This document shows, piece after piece, positions 32,905 to 41,638 of a DNA stretch of 64,000 nt (its first letter is position 1; each line of letters starts with the position of its first letter). The notes under the pieces are model-generated. The model searched no databases, was not told where the DNA came from, and saw only the letters and a list, made by a program, of their open reading frames with translations. The position numbers were made by a program, and so were the translations under genes. The DNA comes from Pseudomonas lalucatii (lineage in GTDB: Bacteria > Pseudomonadota > Gammaproteobacteria > Pseudomonadales > Pseudomonadaceae): the NCBI RefSeq assembly GCF_018398425.1, contig NZ_JADPMV010000001.1, forward strand, positions 2,418,001 to 2,482,000, read 5' to 3'.

Positions 32905-33827
32905 GACGAGGCCGGCGGCGTGCTGCCGTTGCCGCTCGGGGCGCCGCTCGGGGCGCCGCTCGGCGTCGCGGCGCTCGGCTCGGCGGCGGCCGCCGTCGAT
33001 GCAGCGCTGCCGGCCTTGGCGGCAGCGGGCTTGCGGGCCACCGGCCTGTTCGCGGCCGGCTTGGCCGCAGCTTTGGCCGCCGGTTTTCTCGGCGCCTTGC
33101 TCACGGCCGGTTTGGCCGCGGCCGCCCCGGACGCATCGGTCGTCTTGGCAGCGGGTTTGACCGCGGGCTTGGCGGCGGCCCGCGCCGGGGCCTTGGTCGC
33201 GGCCCTAGGCGCGGCCGGCTTGGCAGGAGCCTTGGCGGCCGAGCGCGCGGCGGGCTTGGCGGCGGGCTTCGGCGCCGTCGCGGCGGCGGGGGTAGCAGCT
33301 GACTTCGCGACCGCGGCGGCGGGCTTCTTGGCCGCGGGCTTGGCCGGGGCCTTAGCCGCAGGGCGCTTGGCCGCCGCGGCCTTGCTGGCCGCGCCCGCGC
33401 CGGCCGATTTGGATTCGCGGCTGCTCAGCGCCTTGCTCGTGGCTTCCCTGACCTTGCCGACACCCTGGGCGAGCTTCAGGCTCTCCTGGGCATCGCGCTT
33501 GAGCTGCAGAATGTAGCCGCGCGTCTCGGTTTGCCGTGCCTTGAGGGTATCGAGCAACTCCTCCAGCTCGGCCACCAGGGTCTTGGCCTTGGCCTGCGCC
33601 TTGGCCTTGCCGGCTGCGGCCGCGTCCTGCAGCTTGCCGCGAGCCTTGTGCAGCTTTTCCTGGGCGCTGCCCCGCTGCTTCTCCAACTTGGCCAGGAGCT
33701 TTTCGGCATCGGCCAGCGCCTGCGCACAGGCCTTTTCCAAGTGCTCGAGCAGACTGCCGGATAGCTGATGAAGCAGGTGCAGGGGGGTACCAACCGTATT
33801 TTTCTTAGCGTTCTTCTTGGCCGACAT
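32901..33827 (-). CDS. algP: alginate regulatory histone-like protein AlgP
   Basis: A 308-residue protein with a regular N-terminal helical domain (residues 1-145: GTPLHLLHQLSGSLLEHLEKACAQALADAEKLLAKL) and a C-terminal domain of lysine/proline/alanine repeats (KPAAKPAA-like) resembling histone H1. AlgP binds DNA and was linked to alginate production. The start ATG at 33827 has GGAGG 7 nt upstream and gives MSAKKNAKKN. The tail ends in SGAPSGAPSGNGS. The 3' end overlaps the convergent TIGR02444 gene by 4 bp. Low complexity makes the exact repeat length prone to assembly error. Confidence 0.93.
   Translation of the reverse strand: MSAKKNAKKNTVGTPLHLLHQLSGSLLEHLEKACAQALADAEKLLAKLEKQRGSAQEKLHKARGKLQDAAAAGKAKAQAKAKTLVAELEELLDTLKARQTETRGYILQLKRDAQESLKLAQGVGKVREATSKALSSRESKSAGAGAASKAAAAKRPAAKAPAKPAAKKPAAAVAKSAATPAAATAPKPAAKPAARSAAKAPAKPAAPRAATKAPARAAAKPAVKPAAKTTDASGAAAAKPAVSKAPRKPAAKAAAKPAANRPVARKPAAAKAGSAASTAAAAEPSAATPSGAPSGAPSGNGSTPPASS
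32920..33420 (-). repeat. imperfect coding repeats in algP
   Basis: A GC-rich block where the sequence repeats lysine-alanine-proline codons many times, for example GGCGCCGCTCGG units near 32938-32970 and GCCGCGGGCTTGGC-type units. They encode the KPA tail. Slippage here would change tail length in steps. Confidence 0.6.
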
Positions 33828-34116
33828 GGCGCGCCTCCGGGTGGGGGTAGGTGCAGCCATACTAGCCCTCGGGAACGGCGCTCGCTAGTTCGCCCTGGCT
33901 ATCGCCGCCGGAGCCCGGCCCCTGTCCGCCGGGTTCCGAGCGATCCAGGTCCGGTGTGCGGCGCAGCCGTGGATCGGCCCCGGACAGGGCGCCTGCCGGC
34001 GCGCCGGGCACGACCAGGAAGGGCACGCGCCTGCTGAAGGCTGGCGCGCGACATCGAGACGTCGGTGACATCGGCAATCCGCCGGGAGCCCGCAGCGCGA
34101 TGGCTGCGCTAGTCGC
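33828..34116. other. gap between algP and algQ with no supported gene
   Basis: A 289-nt gap. I see no ORF with a convincing start and family match: the open frames on either strand are low-complexity and lack a ribosome binding site. In P. aeruginosa I recall an FKBP-type prolyl isomerase gene between algP and algQ; nothing like it is here. Confidence 0.55.
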
Positions 34117-34590
34117 TCAGAGGGCCGGGGTCGCCTGCTGCTGGTGGGCGTTGTGCAGCACCTCGATCAGGCAGTCCTCCAGCTCGAAGCGTTCGTGCAG
34201 CAGCTGGCCGAGGCGATTGAGCTCCTCGCTCAGCGACACGCCGTCACGGCAATCGCCGTTGTCGCAACGGTCGTTGAACGACAGCGCCACTTCGGTGATC
34301 GCCTCGATGCGTGGGTAGATCTGCTTGGCCAGCTCGAGACCGCGTTGGTCACCGAAGGCCTTGGCCTCGCTGGTCAGCTGTTCGTAGACCTCGAAATGCC
34401 CGGCCGACACGTAGTCGACCAACACTTCACAGAATTTCTGCAGGGTTTGCGCATTGGCGCTGGACGCTCGCGGGGAGTCGCTGAGGGTCGCGAAGGCGGC
34501 GACCAATTCTTGGCGCTCCTGCAACCAGCGGTCTATCAGCAGGTGAACCCCACCCCAACGTTCCTGGGCGTTCTGACAACTCTCGAGCAT
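34117..34590 (-). CDS. algQ: anti-sigma70 factor AlgQ (Rsd family)
   Basis: Rsd/AlgQ protein that binds region 4 of RpoD and lowers sigma70 activity in stationary phase; in P. aeruginosa it affects alginate, virulence factors and siderophore synthesis. It is 157 residues, typical. The family start [21 protein letters not shown] and central [20 protein letters not shown] are clear. It lies between algP and the dsbB-like gene on the same strand and is preceded by 267 nt of non-coding DNA (34591-34857) that must hold its promoter, which I could not pin down. Confidence 0.95.
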   Translation of the reverse strand: MLESCQNAQERWGGVHLLIDRWLQERQELVAAFATLSDSPRASSANAQTLQKFCEVLVDYVSAGHFEVYEQLTSEAKAFGDQRGLELAKQIYPRIEAITEVALSFNDRCDNGDCRDGVSLSEELNRLGQLLHERFELEDCLIEVLHNAHQQQATPAL

Positions 34591-34857
34591 GACGACCTCA
34601 CTTCCCTTATCGGTATTCCTGTTATACGTCCGATCCGAGACGGTTTTTTGTCAATCGGTGCATGGTCTTGGGAAGGCAACCGCCTAACGGCAACTTTCCG
34701 GCGGTGCGTGCGAGCCAGATTATGCCCCTGGGCCGATGCCGACAAGGCACCGGATTGAGAAAATTTCATACAACCGTTTAATCGGTGCCCCACGCCACGC
34801 CTGGGCTCGCCGCGCGGCGGGCGGCACCTCGAGCTCCCGGCGAAGACGGCCTGCGCA

Positions 34858-35349
34858 TCAATCGCGGCGCAGCAACTGCACCAGGGCGAACCCCAGCATG
34901 ACGACGAATCCGAGCAGGCTCCACTCCGGAATGCTCATGCCGAACAGGGTCCAGTTGACCTCCGCGCAATCGGCCGAGCCGTGCAGCACCAGGCGCACGA
35001 TTTCCTGGAACGGCAGGGCTTCCATCATGTAGTCGAGGCTCGGCAGACAGGCCGGCAGCTGATCGGCCGGCACCCCTTGCAGCCAGATCTGCCGCCCCGC
35101 GGTGCCGCCGCCGGCAACGGCGAACAGCAGCGCCAGGCCGGCATAGCCGCGACGACCGCCACGCCCCGGCGCATGCAGTGCGGCAGCCAGGCAGACCAGG
35201 CCGAAGCCGATCACGCAGACCCGCTGGACGATGCACAGGGGGCACGGCTCCAGGCCGACCACGTGCTCCAGATAGAGCGCCGCGCCCATCAGCAGCAGAC
35301 AGCCGAGGAAGGCGAGTGAGTACAGGGAACGAGGACTGGCCAGGGGCAT
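34858..35349 (-). CDS. disulfide bond formation protein DsbB
   Basis: Inner-membrane quinone-linked oxidase that recharges DsbA, 163 residues with four hydrophobic segments. The redox pairs are CPLC near residue 36 (periplasmic loop 1) and a second pair in LPACLPSLDYM and GSADCAEVNW, as in DsbB. The ATG at 35349 with GGAG 7 nt upstream is used; an in-frame extension of 37 residues upstream contains another hydrophobic stretch. P. aeruginosa has two DsbB proteins; this one corresponds by position to dsbH. It precedes algQ with a 267-nt gap. Confidence 0.92.
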   Translation of the reverse strand: MPLASPRSLYSLAFLGCLLLMGAALYLEHVVGLEPCPLCIVQRVCVIGFGLVCLAAALHAPGRGGRRGYAGLALLFAVAGGGTAGRQIWLQGVPADQLPACLPSLDYMMEALPFQEIVRLVLHGSADCAEVNWTLFGMSIPEWSLLGFVVMLGFALVQLLRRD

Positions 35350-35499
35350 GGCGGCTCCGAAGGAGGGGATACGAAGCCGCCTACGGTAGAGGAAAGCGCC
35401 CGCGCCGATCAAGGCAAAGCCACCGGCCAGAGCGGCTAGCCGTCCGCCCAAAAGCGCCATGCGTCCGCCGGCCGGGCCTCCTGCCGCCGGACGTCCCCG

Positions 35500-36747
35500 C
35501 TAGTGCACGACCGGCTGTGGCAGGGGCAGGCCAGCCAGGCGTCTGTCGAGCAGACCCAGGCCCTCCTGGAACAGCTGATTGCTGCGCTCGACCTCACCCA
35601 GGCGCGCCAGCAGCCGGGCCAGCTCGGCACAGGCCTCCGGGTCGCGCTGGAACACCAGGCTGCTCTCGAAATATTCCTTGGCCTTGCCCCACAGCTGATT
35701 CTGCAGACACAGCCGGCCGACGGTCAGCAGCAGGCCGGCGTCCTGCGGATGCTGCTTGAGCCAGCCCTCGGCCGCCTGTAGCTGGCGCCCCGGGTTCTGC
35801 CCGCGCAACAGCCCGTACAGGCGCACCAGGCGGCTGTCGTACTGACGCTTGAGGGCCTGGTACAACAATTCCTCCGCCTCGCTCTCGGCCCCCAGCCCCC
35901 GCAGCTGTTCGGCATATACGGCGAGCAGCTCGGGCTCCTGGCGCTGGGCCGAGGACAGCTGCTCCCAGGCCTGGGTCAGGGCCGCCAGGGCCGCCGGGGC
36001 GGCGCCCTCGCCGCCCCGCCCGGCCACGGCCAGCCGACCGTGCCAGGCCTGGCGCTCGAGTTCGGCCAGCTCGGCACCGCCGAGGACCTTGTGCTTGCGC
36101 AGCTCCGGCAACAGGCCGAGCAGGGCCGACCAGTCGCCAGCCTGCAGGTACAGTTGCTGCAACTGGCGCAGCACCTGGCGGTGCTGGGGGTAGCGCTCGC
36201 GCATGATCTCCAGGGTCTCGCGCGCCGAGTCACTCTGGCCACGCGCCTGCTGCAGCTTGGCATGGGTCAGGGCGATCGCCAGCTCGGCATCGGGCTGGCG
36301 CTTGAGCGCCCGCTCCAGCAGGGCGTCGCTGTCCTCGTGCTGGCCCAGCTTGTGGGCGGCGCGCGCCGCGCTGAGGTAATACATCAGGGGTTGCGGGTCG
36401 CTTTCCGCGGCCCGCCGCAGATAGCGCAACGCCGGCACCCAGCGGCCCTCGGCCAGGTCGACGAAGCCCTGCTCGGAGGCCAGGCGCACGCGGCGGCTGC
36501 GGTGCAGGCGCGACCAGGGATTGAGCAGCCGCCCCGAGGTCAGCAGCAGGCCCAGCGACAGGCGCAACAGGCGCCACAGCAGCCAGGCCGCCAGCAGCAG
36601 CCCGAGGAACGCCCACAGGCTGGATTCGTAGCGGAAGCCTTGGTAGGCGAACAGCACGTAGCCCTTGTGCTCGGCGACGGCCATGCCGAGCAGCGCCAGC
36701 CCCGCCACCACCAGCAGCACGGCGAGCAACAGGAAGACCCGCTTCAT
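35500..36747 (-). CDS. hemY: HemY-like haem biosynthesis protein (TPR, membrane-anchored)
   Basis: A 415-residue HemY_N/TPR protein. Two hydrophobic segments at the N-terminus (FLLLAVLLVVAGLALLGMAVAEH and LWAFLGLLLAAWLLWRLL) anchor it in the inner membrane. TPR repeats follow (ALRYLRRAAESDPQPLMYYLSAARAAHKLGQHEDSDALLERAL). The name HemY is historical; it does not have protoporphyrinogen oxidase activity here. Its ATG overlaps the hemX stop by 4 nt (ATGA), and its 3' end lies 150 nt from the dsbB start. Confidence 0.93.
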   Translation of the reverse strand: MKRVFLLLAVLLVVAGLALLGMAVAEHKGYVLFAYQGFRYESSLWAFLGLLLAAWLLWRLLRLSLGLLLTSGRLLNPWSRLHRSRRVRLASEQGFVDLAEGRWVPALRYLRRAAESDPQPLMYYLSAARAAHKLGQHEDSDALLERALKRQPDAELAIALTHAKLQQARGQSDSARETLEIMRERYPQHRQVLRQLQQLYLQAGDWSALLGLLPELRKHKVLGGAELAELERQAWHGRLAVAGRGGEGAAPAALAALTQAWEQLSSAQRQEPELLAVYAEQLRGLGAESEAEELLYQALKRQYDSRLVRLYGLLRGQNPGRQLQAAEGWLKQHPQDAGLLLTVGRLCLQNQLWGKAKEYFESSLVFQRDPEACAELARLLARLGEVERSNQLFQEGLGLLDRRLAGLPLPQPVVH

Positions 36748-37742
36748 GGCCGCGCCTCCTCGCCATCGACGGCGTCGGCGGCCTGGGCCTCGGGGACCAG
36801 GCCGTTACGCGCCGACTCCTTGCGCTGCAGGTAGGCCTGCACGGCGCTGAGCGAGTCAGCCAGGTCCGGCGCGACCACCTCGACCGACTGGCCGATCAGC
36901 TCGTCGACGCGCGCCCGCAGGGCGCGGCTGGCGGGGTTGTCGCGGTTGAAGTGCGCGTCGAGCACCTCGGCCGCCTGCAGGAGTGCCTGGCGGTACACCG
37001 GGGTCTGCCCGTGCAACGCGGCCCACTGCGCCTGCTCCAGGGCCAGGCTGAGGGCCAGGCGCACCTGGGTCAGGCTCTGCCCGGCGAGCAGCGGGCGGAT
37101 GTTCTGGTCGGCGCTGAAGTCGATGCGGAAATACTGCGACAGGGTCTGCAGCCCCTGGGACCACCAGCTGGTGCCATCGCCCTGGACGGCGAGCTCGCCG
37201 AGCACCCCGCCCTGGCTGTCGAACACCGGGTTGAGCGCGCTGAGCTGCCCCGCCTGGTCGCGCAGGGCGCCGAGCTGGAGGAACAGCCCGGTGCGGTCCG
37301 GGTTCGACGTGGCACGCAAGGCCTCCAGGCTCTTGGCCAGCTGCTCGCGGGCGGCGAAGGCCGCCGGGTCGTCCTGCTCGCGGAGAATCTCGTCGGCGCC
37401 CTGCACCAGGGCCTTGGCGCTGTCGATGTCCTGCAGGGCGGACAGGCGCAGGCTGGCCAGGCGCAGCAGGTGCTCGGCCTCGGCCAGGCGCCAGTCCTGG
37501 CGGCTGGCGCCGAGCACGGTCTCCAGACGCTGGTTGAGCAGCTGCTGGTCGCCCTGCAGCCGGACCAGCAGGCGCCGGCGCTCCTCCAGCTCGGCGACGC
37601 CCAGCAGCAGGGCCAGGGCGGCCACCGGCAGCGCCGCGCCCCTGGCGGGGCCGTTCGGCTTGTCCGCAGCGCCCTGCGGCGCCACCTCGGGCGCCTCCGG
37701 CACGGGTTGCTCTTGCTCACTCGGGGAAGTCGCTTCGCTCAC
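36744..37742 (-). CDS. hemX: HemX-like protein, with an unusually short membrane anchor
   Basis: A 332-residue HemX family protein, GTG start at 37742 with AAGGAT upstream. Only about 15 hydrophobic residues (PVAALALLLGVA) precede AELEERRRLL, where pseudomonad HemX has a full membrane helix followed by a coiled-coil of some 40 residues. The downstream core SRQDWRLAEAEHLLRLASLRLSALQD is normal. This looks like an in-frame deletion or an assembly collapse. It is commonly mis-annotated as uroporphyrin-III C-methyltransferase. It is coupled to hemY by ATGA and lies 16 nt after hemD. Confidence 0.9.
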   Translation of the reverse strand: MSEATSPSEQEQPVPEAPEVAPQGAADKPNGPARGAALPVAALALLLGVAELEERRRLLVRLQGDQQLLNQRLETVLGASRQDWRLAEAEHLLRLASLRLSALQDIDSAKALVQGADEILREQDDPAAFAAREQLAKSLEALRATSNPDRTGLFLQLGALRDQAGQLSALNPVFDSQGGVLGELAVQGDGTSWWSQGLQTLSQYFRIDFSADQNIRPLLAGQSLTQVRLALSLALEQAQWAALHGQTPVYRQALLQAAEVLDAHFNRDNPASRALRARVDELIGQSVEVVAPDLADSLSAVQAYLQRKESARNGLVPEAQAADAVDGEEARP

Positions 37743-37758
37743 GTATCCATCCTTCGCA

Positions 37759-38532
37759 TCAGAGGTCCGGGGCGGGTTGCACCTGCAACGCCGCCAGCAA
37801 CGCCGCGGCGCTGGCGCCACGACAGTCCACAACAATCTCGGCGCCCGCGGCGCGCGCCAGCTCGGCGACCCGCGGGCTGGGTACGAACAAGGGTAGCCGA
37901 GCCAACTCGGGCCAGTGTTCGCCGGCCAGCTGCTGCAGGTGCTCGAAGCCCTGCCCGCTGCTGACCACCAGGCCGTTCAGGTCCTCGCCACGCACCCGTC
38001 GGTAGAGGAGTCCGGCCGGATAGTCCGGCAGCCGGCGGCGGTACAGCGGCAGGTAGTCGACCTGCACGCCCTGCTCGCGCAATCGCTCGGCGAGCCATTC
38101 GCGACCGTCCTCGCCCCGCAGGATCAGCACCCGCGGGGTGAAGGCCCGGGCCAGTGCCTGCTGCAGCTGGGGCAGCGCCAACAGGCTCTCGCTGTCGTCG
38201 CCCCCGTCCGGGTAATAAACCGGCAGGCCGTAGTCGGCGAGAATCTCCGCGGTGGCCGCGCCGACGCCGAACCAGGGCTGCTCGGCCAGCGGTTGCGGCC
38301 AGTAGCGATCGAGCAATTCCACGCCGCAACGAGCGGCCGGCTTGCTCACCACGATCACCGCGCAATAGCGGTCCAGGTCAAGGATGGTCGCGCGCTGTTC
38401 GGCGGTCTCGGCCAGCGTCTCGATCGCCAGCAGCGGCAGGCTGCTGCTGTGGATGCCCTCGGCGGCGAGCGTCGCGGCCAGCGCCGGACACTCCTCGGCC
38501 GGCCGGGTCAGCAGCAGGCGCCAGGCAGTCAC
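37759..38532 (-). CDS. hemD: uroporphyrinogen-III synthase
   Basis: Cyclises hydroxymethylbilane to uroporphyrinogen III, inverting ring D. It is 257 residues with GTG start at 38532, overlapping the hemC stop by 4 nt (GTGA). N-terminal [32 protein letters not shown] is typical. The C-terminal half with [15 protein letters not shown] and [17 protein letters not shown] is typical. HemD is poorly conserved, so position after hemC is important evidence. Next gene hemX starts 16 nt downstream. Confidence 0.94.
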   Translation of the reverse strand: MTAWRLLLTRPAEECPALAATLAAEGIHSSSLPLLAIETLAETAEQRATILDLDRYCAVIVVSKPAARCGVELLDRYWPQPLAEQPWFGVGAATAEILADYGLPVYYPDGGDDSESLLALPQLQQALARAFTPRVLILRGEDGREWLAERLREQGVQVDYLPLYRRRLPDYPAGLLYRRVRGEDLNGLVVSSGQGFEHLQQLAGEHWPELARLPLFVPSPRVAELARAAGAEIVVDCRGASAAALLAALQVQPAPDL

Positions 38533-39467
38533 TCGGGATCGGCCTCGCCGTAGATCGCCTGCAGGATCGCCGCCGCGCCCTGGGCCAGCAGGGCTTCGGC
38601 GACCTGTACGCCGAGCTGCTCGGCCGCGGCCGCCGGCGCCCGGCCCTCCGCGCGCAGCAGCAGGCCGCCGTCCGGCTGACCGACCAGGCCGCGCAGCCAC
38701 AGCTGCTCGCCTTCGAGTACCGCGTAGCAGGCGATCGGCACCTGGCAGCCACCGTTCAGGCGCTTGTTCAGCGCGCGCTCGGCCGTTACCCGCACCGCGG
38801 TGTCGGCGTGGTGCAGCGGCGCCAGCAGGGCGTGGATCTCGCTGTCGGCACTGCGGCACTCGATGCCCACCGCGCCCTGCCCGCCCGCCGGCAGGCTGTC
38901 CTCGACGCCGATCGAGGAACGGATGCGCTCGGCGAATCCGAGGCGGATCAGGCCGGCGGCGGCGAGGATGATGGCGTCGTACTCGCCGGCATCGAGCTTG
39001 GCCAGGCGGGTGTTGACGTTGCCGCGCAGGAACCGGATCTGCAGGTCGGGGCGGCGCGCCAGCAGTTGCGCCTGGCGGCGCAGGCTGGAGGTGCCGACCA
39101 CGCTGCCGGCCGGCAGCGCCTCGAGGCTGTCGAAGCGATTGGAGACGAAGGCGTCGCGCGGGTCCTCGCGCTCGCAGATGCAGTACAGGCCCAGCCCCTG
39201 GGGGAAGTCCATCGGCACATCCTTCATCGAATGCACGGCGATGTCGGCCTGGTCTTGCAGCAGTGCGGTTTCCAGTTCCTTGACGAACAGCCCCTTGCCG
39301 CCGATCTTCGCCAGCGGCGCATCGAGCAGCTTGTCGCCGCGACTGACCATGGGCACCAGGCTGACCTGCAGGCCCGGATGCGCCTGTTCCAGGCGGGCCT
39401 TGACGTGTTCGGCCTGCCACAGGGCCAGGGCGCTTTTTCGGGTGGCAATGCGGATTTCGCGGGACAT
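38529..39467 (-). CDS. hemC: porphobilinogen deaminase (hydroxymethylbilane synthase)
   Basis: Polymerises four porphobilinogens into hydroxymethylbilane. It is 312 residues, the same size as E. coli HemC. The dipyrromethane cofactor cysteine is C241 in [12 protein letters not shown]. The N-terminus [25 protein letters not shown] and VHSMKDVP are signatures. The ATG at 39467 gives MSREIR; a TTG two codons earlier is in frame but lacks support. It is 87 nt after algR and overlaps hemD by 4 nt. Confidence 0.97.
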   Translation of the reverse strand: MSREIRIATRKSALALWQAEHVKARLEQAHPGLQVSLVPMVSRGDKLLDAPLAKIGGKGLFVKELETALLQDQADIAVHSMKDVPMDFPQGLGLYCICEREDPRDAFVSNRFDSLEALPAGSVVGTSSLRRQAQLLARRPDLQIRFLRGNVNTRLAKLDAGEYDAIILAAAGLIRLGFAERIRSSIGVEDSLPAGGQGAVGIECRSADSEIHALLAPLHHADTAVRVTAERALNKRLNGGCQVPIACYAVLEGEQLWLRGLVGQPDGGLLLRAEGRAPAAAAEQLGVQVAEALLAQGAAAILQAIYGEADPE

Positions 39468-39554
39468 GGGCAATTCCAGAATTCGAACCGCCGAAGATGA
39501 TAACAGGCTGGCCCGCCTGCGGCCTGCAGACGACTGCGCGGCGTGATGGCGCGG

Positions 39555-40301
39555 CTAGAGGCTATGCATCAGCTTGCGCACCCCGGCCACGTGCCGGCGG
39601 CTGACGATCAGCGCGTCGCCGTCCAGCCCCTTGAGGTACAGCTGGAAGTGCCCGAGGGGGGTACGTTGCAGGCGTTCGATGCGCTCGCGGGCCACCAGGG
39701 CGTTGCGGTGGATGCGCACGAACCGCTCGCCGAACTCGTCCTCCAGCGCCTTCAGCGGCTCGTCCAGCAGCACCTCGCCGCCGTCATGGCGCAGCGTCAC
39801 GTACTTGTGGTCGGCGATGAAATAGATGACCTGGTCGAGCGGGATCAGCTCGATGCCCTTGCGGGTGCGGGCGCTGATGTGACTGCGCGGACCGCCCCCG
39901 GTCTCGGCCGCCGGGCGGGTCAGGGCGGCGAGTTGCACGCGGTTCGGCCGCTCGGCCTTCTTCAGCGCCTCGCTGAGGTTCTCCGGGCGCACCGGCTTGA
40001 CCAGGTAGCCCACCGCGCTGACCTTGAACGCCTCCAGGGCGAACTCGTCATGGGCGGTACAGAAGATCACCGCCGGCGGCGCCTCGCGCTCGCACAGCTT
40101 GGCGGCAACCTGCAGGCCATCCAGGCCGGGCATGCGAATATCCAGCAGCACGATATCCGGCCTCAGGCTGTCGATCAGGGTCAGTGCCTCCTCGCCGTTG
40201 CTCGCGGCAGGCTCGAGGACGCGATAGCCATCGAGGTCGCCGACCATACGGCTGAGACGCTCGCGGGCCAAGGGTTCATCATCGACAATCAGGACATTCA
40301 T
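39555..40301 (-). CDS. algR: LytTR response regulator AlgR
   Basis: Response regulator controlling alginate synthesis, type IV pili (fimU-pilVWXY1Y2E) and virulence in P. aeruginosa. It is 248 residues. The receiver domain has phospho-acceptor D54 in VLLDIRMPGL; the C-terminal LytTR DNA-binding domain (residues 145-248) contains YVTLRHDG and RIHRNALV. Start ATG 40301 overlaps the algZ stop (ATGA), so the kinase and regulator are coupled. It is followed at 87 nt by hemC. Confidence 0.97.
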   Translation of the reverse strand: MNVLIVDDEPLARERLSRMVGDLDGYRVLEPAASNGEEALTLIDSLRPDIVLLDIRMPGLDGLQVAAKLCEREAPPAVIFCTAHDEFALEAFKVSAVGYLVKPVRPENLSEALKKAERPNRVQLAALTRPAAETGGGPRSHISARTRKGIELIPLDQVIYFIADHKYVTLRHDGGEVLLDEPLKALEDEFGERFVRIHRNALVARERIERLQRTPLGHFQLYLKGLDGDALIVSRRHVAGVRKLMHSL

Positions 40302-41380
40302 AATGCACCGGCTTCCTGCGTGAGTCTCGCACAAGGATAGCGTAGACAGGTGTAGTGGCGGCCGTCACGGCGCTCCACGCTGAGGCTGGCCCGCGCCCCG
40401 AAAAGCGCCGCGAGGCGGGCATCGATGTTGTTCAGCGCCTGATGGGTGCCGTGCGACGGCTGCTGCTCGCCCTGTGCCTGGTAGGGGTTGCTGACGCACA
40501 GCTGGAACACGCCGTCCGCGTAGTTCGCCTCGACACGCACCAGGCCGCCCTCGATGCGCGGCTGGATGCCGTAGATCAGGGCGTTCTCCAGCAGCGGCTG
40601 CAAGGTCAGCTGCGGTATCGGCAAATCGTTCGGCACCTCGGCCACCTCCCACTGCAACTGTAAGCGTTCGCCGAGCCGGTAGCGCTCGATCGACAGGTAG
40701 CGTTTGGCCAGCTCCACCTCCTCGCTCCAGGGCACCAGGCTACCCGGCTTGGCCAGGCTGGCGCGGAACAGATCGGACAGATCCAGCACCGCCTGCTCGG
40801 CCTTGTACGGATCGACGGCCACCAGGCTGGCGATGCTGTTCAGGCTGTTGAACAGGAAGTGCGGGCGGATCCGCGCCTGCAAGGACTCGATGCGCGCGCG
40901 CAGCTCGGCCTGCTCCTGCCGCCGCCATTGGCTCTGCAGATAGAAATAGCGTAGCAGCAGTGCCGACATGATCAGGCTGATCAGCGCATGGCGCAGGTAC
41001 AGGTTGACCTCGCCGTTGTGCGGCAGCGGTCCGCCGAGCTCGTAGTAGTCGGCCACCGCGGTGCAGCCCAGGGTCAGGCCGACCACCAGCGCGCAGCACA
41101 GGACGCCGGCCAGCGCCGCGCGCAGGCGCGCCAGCAAGGGCCGCAGGCGACACAGCAGCGCCGCCGACAGCAGCACGATCCACTGCACGAACAGCGAGGT
41201 CAGCGCCAGGCGCACCCAGTTGAAGCCCGGCAGCATCGGCTCGGCGAGCACCAGCACCAGCACCAGCAACTCGGCGAGCAGCACCATGCTCAGCAGCGCT
41301 TCCGGCTCGCAGAGTTCAGGGACGAAGAAGTCGTCGGCCGGGGCCGCGAGGTGCTTGTGGGGGATCCATTGAATAGGCAT
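40298..41380 (-). CDS. algZ: sensor histidine kinase AlgZ (FimS)
   Basis: Atypical membrane histidine kinase of the LytS/YpdA group paired with AlgR, 360 residues. Four to six hydrophobic segments occupy residues 30-145. The phospho-acceptor is H174 in [15 protein letters not shown]. The C-terminal ATPase shows [15 protein letters not shown], a degenerate N-box typical of this group. The start ATG 41380 gives [10 protein letters not shown]. It overlaps algR by 4 nt. It is divergent from argH with a 258-nt intergenic region that must hold promoters for both. Confidence 0.96.
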   Translation of the reverse strand: MPIQWIPHKHLAAPADDFFVPELCEPEALLSMVLLAELLVLVLVLAEPMLPGFNWVRLALTSLFVQWIVLLSAALLCRLRPLLARLRAALAGVLCCALVVGLTLGCTAVADYYELGGPLPHNGEVNLYLRHALISLIMSALLLRYFYLQSQWRRQEQAELRARIESLQARIRPHFLFNSLNSIASLVAVDPYKAEQAVLDLSDLFRASLAKPGSLVPWSEEVELAKRYLSIERYRLGERLQLQWEVAEVPNDLPIPQLTLQPLLENALIYGIQPRIEGGLVRVEANYADGVFQLCVSNPYQAQGEQQPSHGTHQALNNIDARLAALFGARASLSVERRDGRHYTCLRYPCARLTQEAGAL

Positions 41381-41556
41381 CGGCGCAGTTTCCGTGTAGC
41401 GCCCCCCCGGCGGCAAGACAGCCGGCTCCCAGCGGGCCAAATAAAGCGCCGAATGTCCCGCCCGGCGGTGCGAACTGTGACCTGGCCAACACTGGCCACG
41501 CCCCGCGCGCCCGGGAGCGATCGGCGCATGCGCCGCGGCGACATTGCCCGCGACCC

Positions 41557-41565
41557 TGTTATTAT
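41557..41565 (+). promoter_or_regulatory. extended -10 promoter element of argH
   Basis: TG-T-TATTAT is an extended -10 element, 74 nt before the argH ATG. The spacer upstream shows no good -35. Rest of the algZ-argH gap (41381-41638) holds no gene. Confidence 0.45.
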
Positions 41566-41638
41566 CGACGGACTTTTTCCGCCGCGCCGGCCGTTATCCG
41601 CGGCCCGCGCGAATCTGCGCACCAGCCGAGCGAATCCC

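Noticed and set aside
32920..33516. A 198-codon plus-strand alanine/glycine-rich open frame opposite algP
   Set aside because: It simply mirrors the KPA repeats of algP; no ribosome binding site or family.
33862..34077. A 71-codon minus-strand frame between algP and algQ
   Set aside because: Proline/glycine/arginine-rich with no ribosome binding site or family; it is not a credible FKBP remnant.
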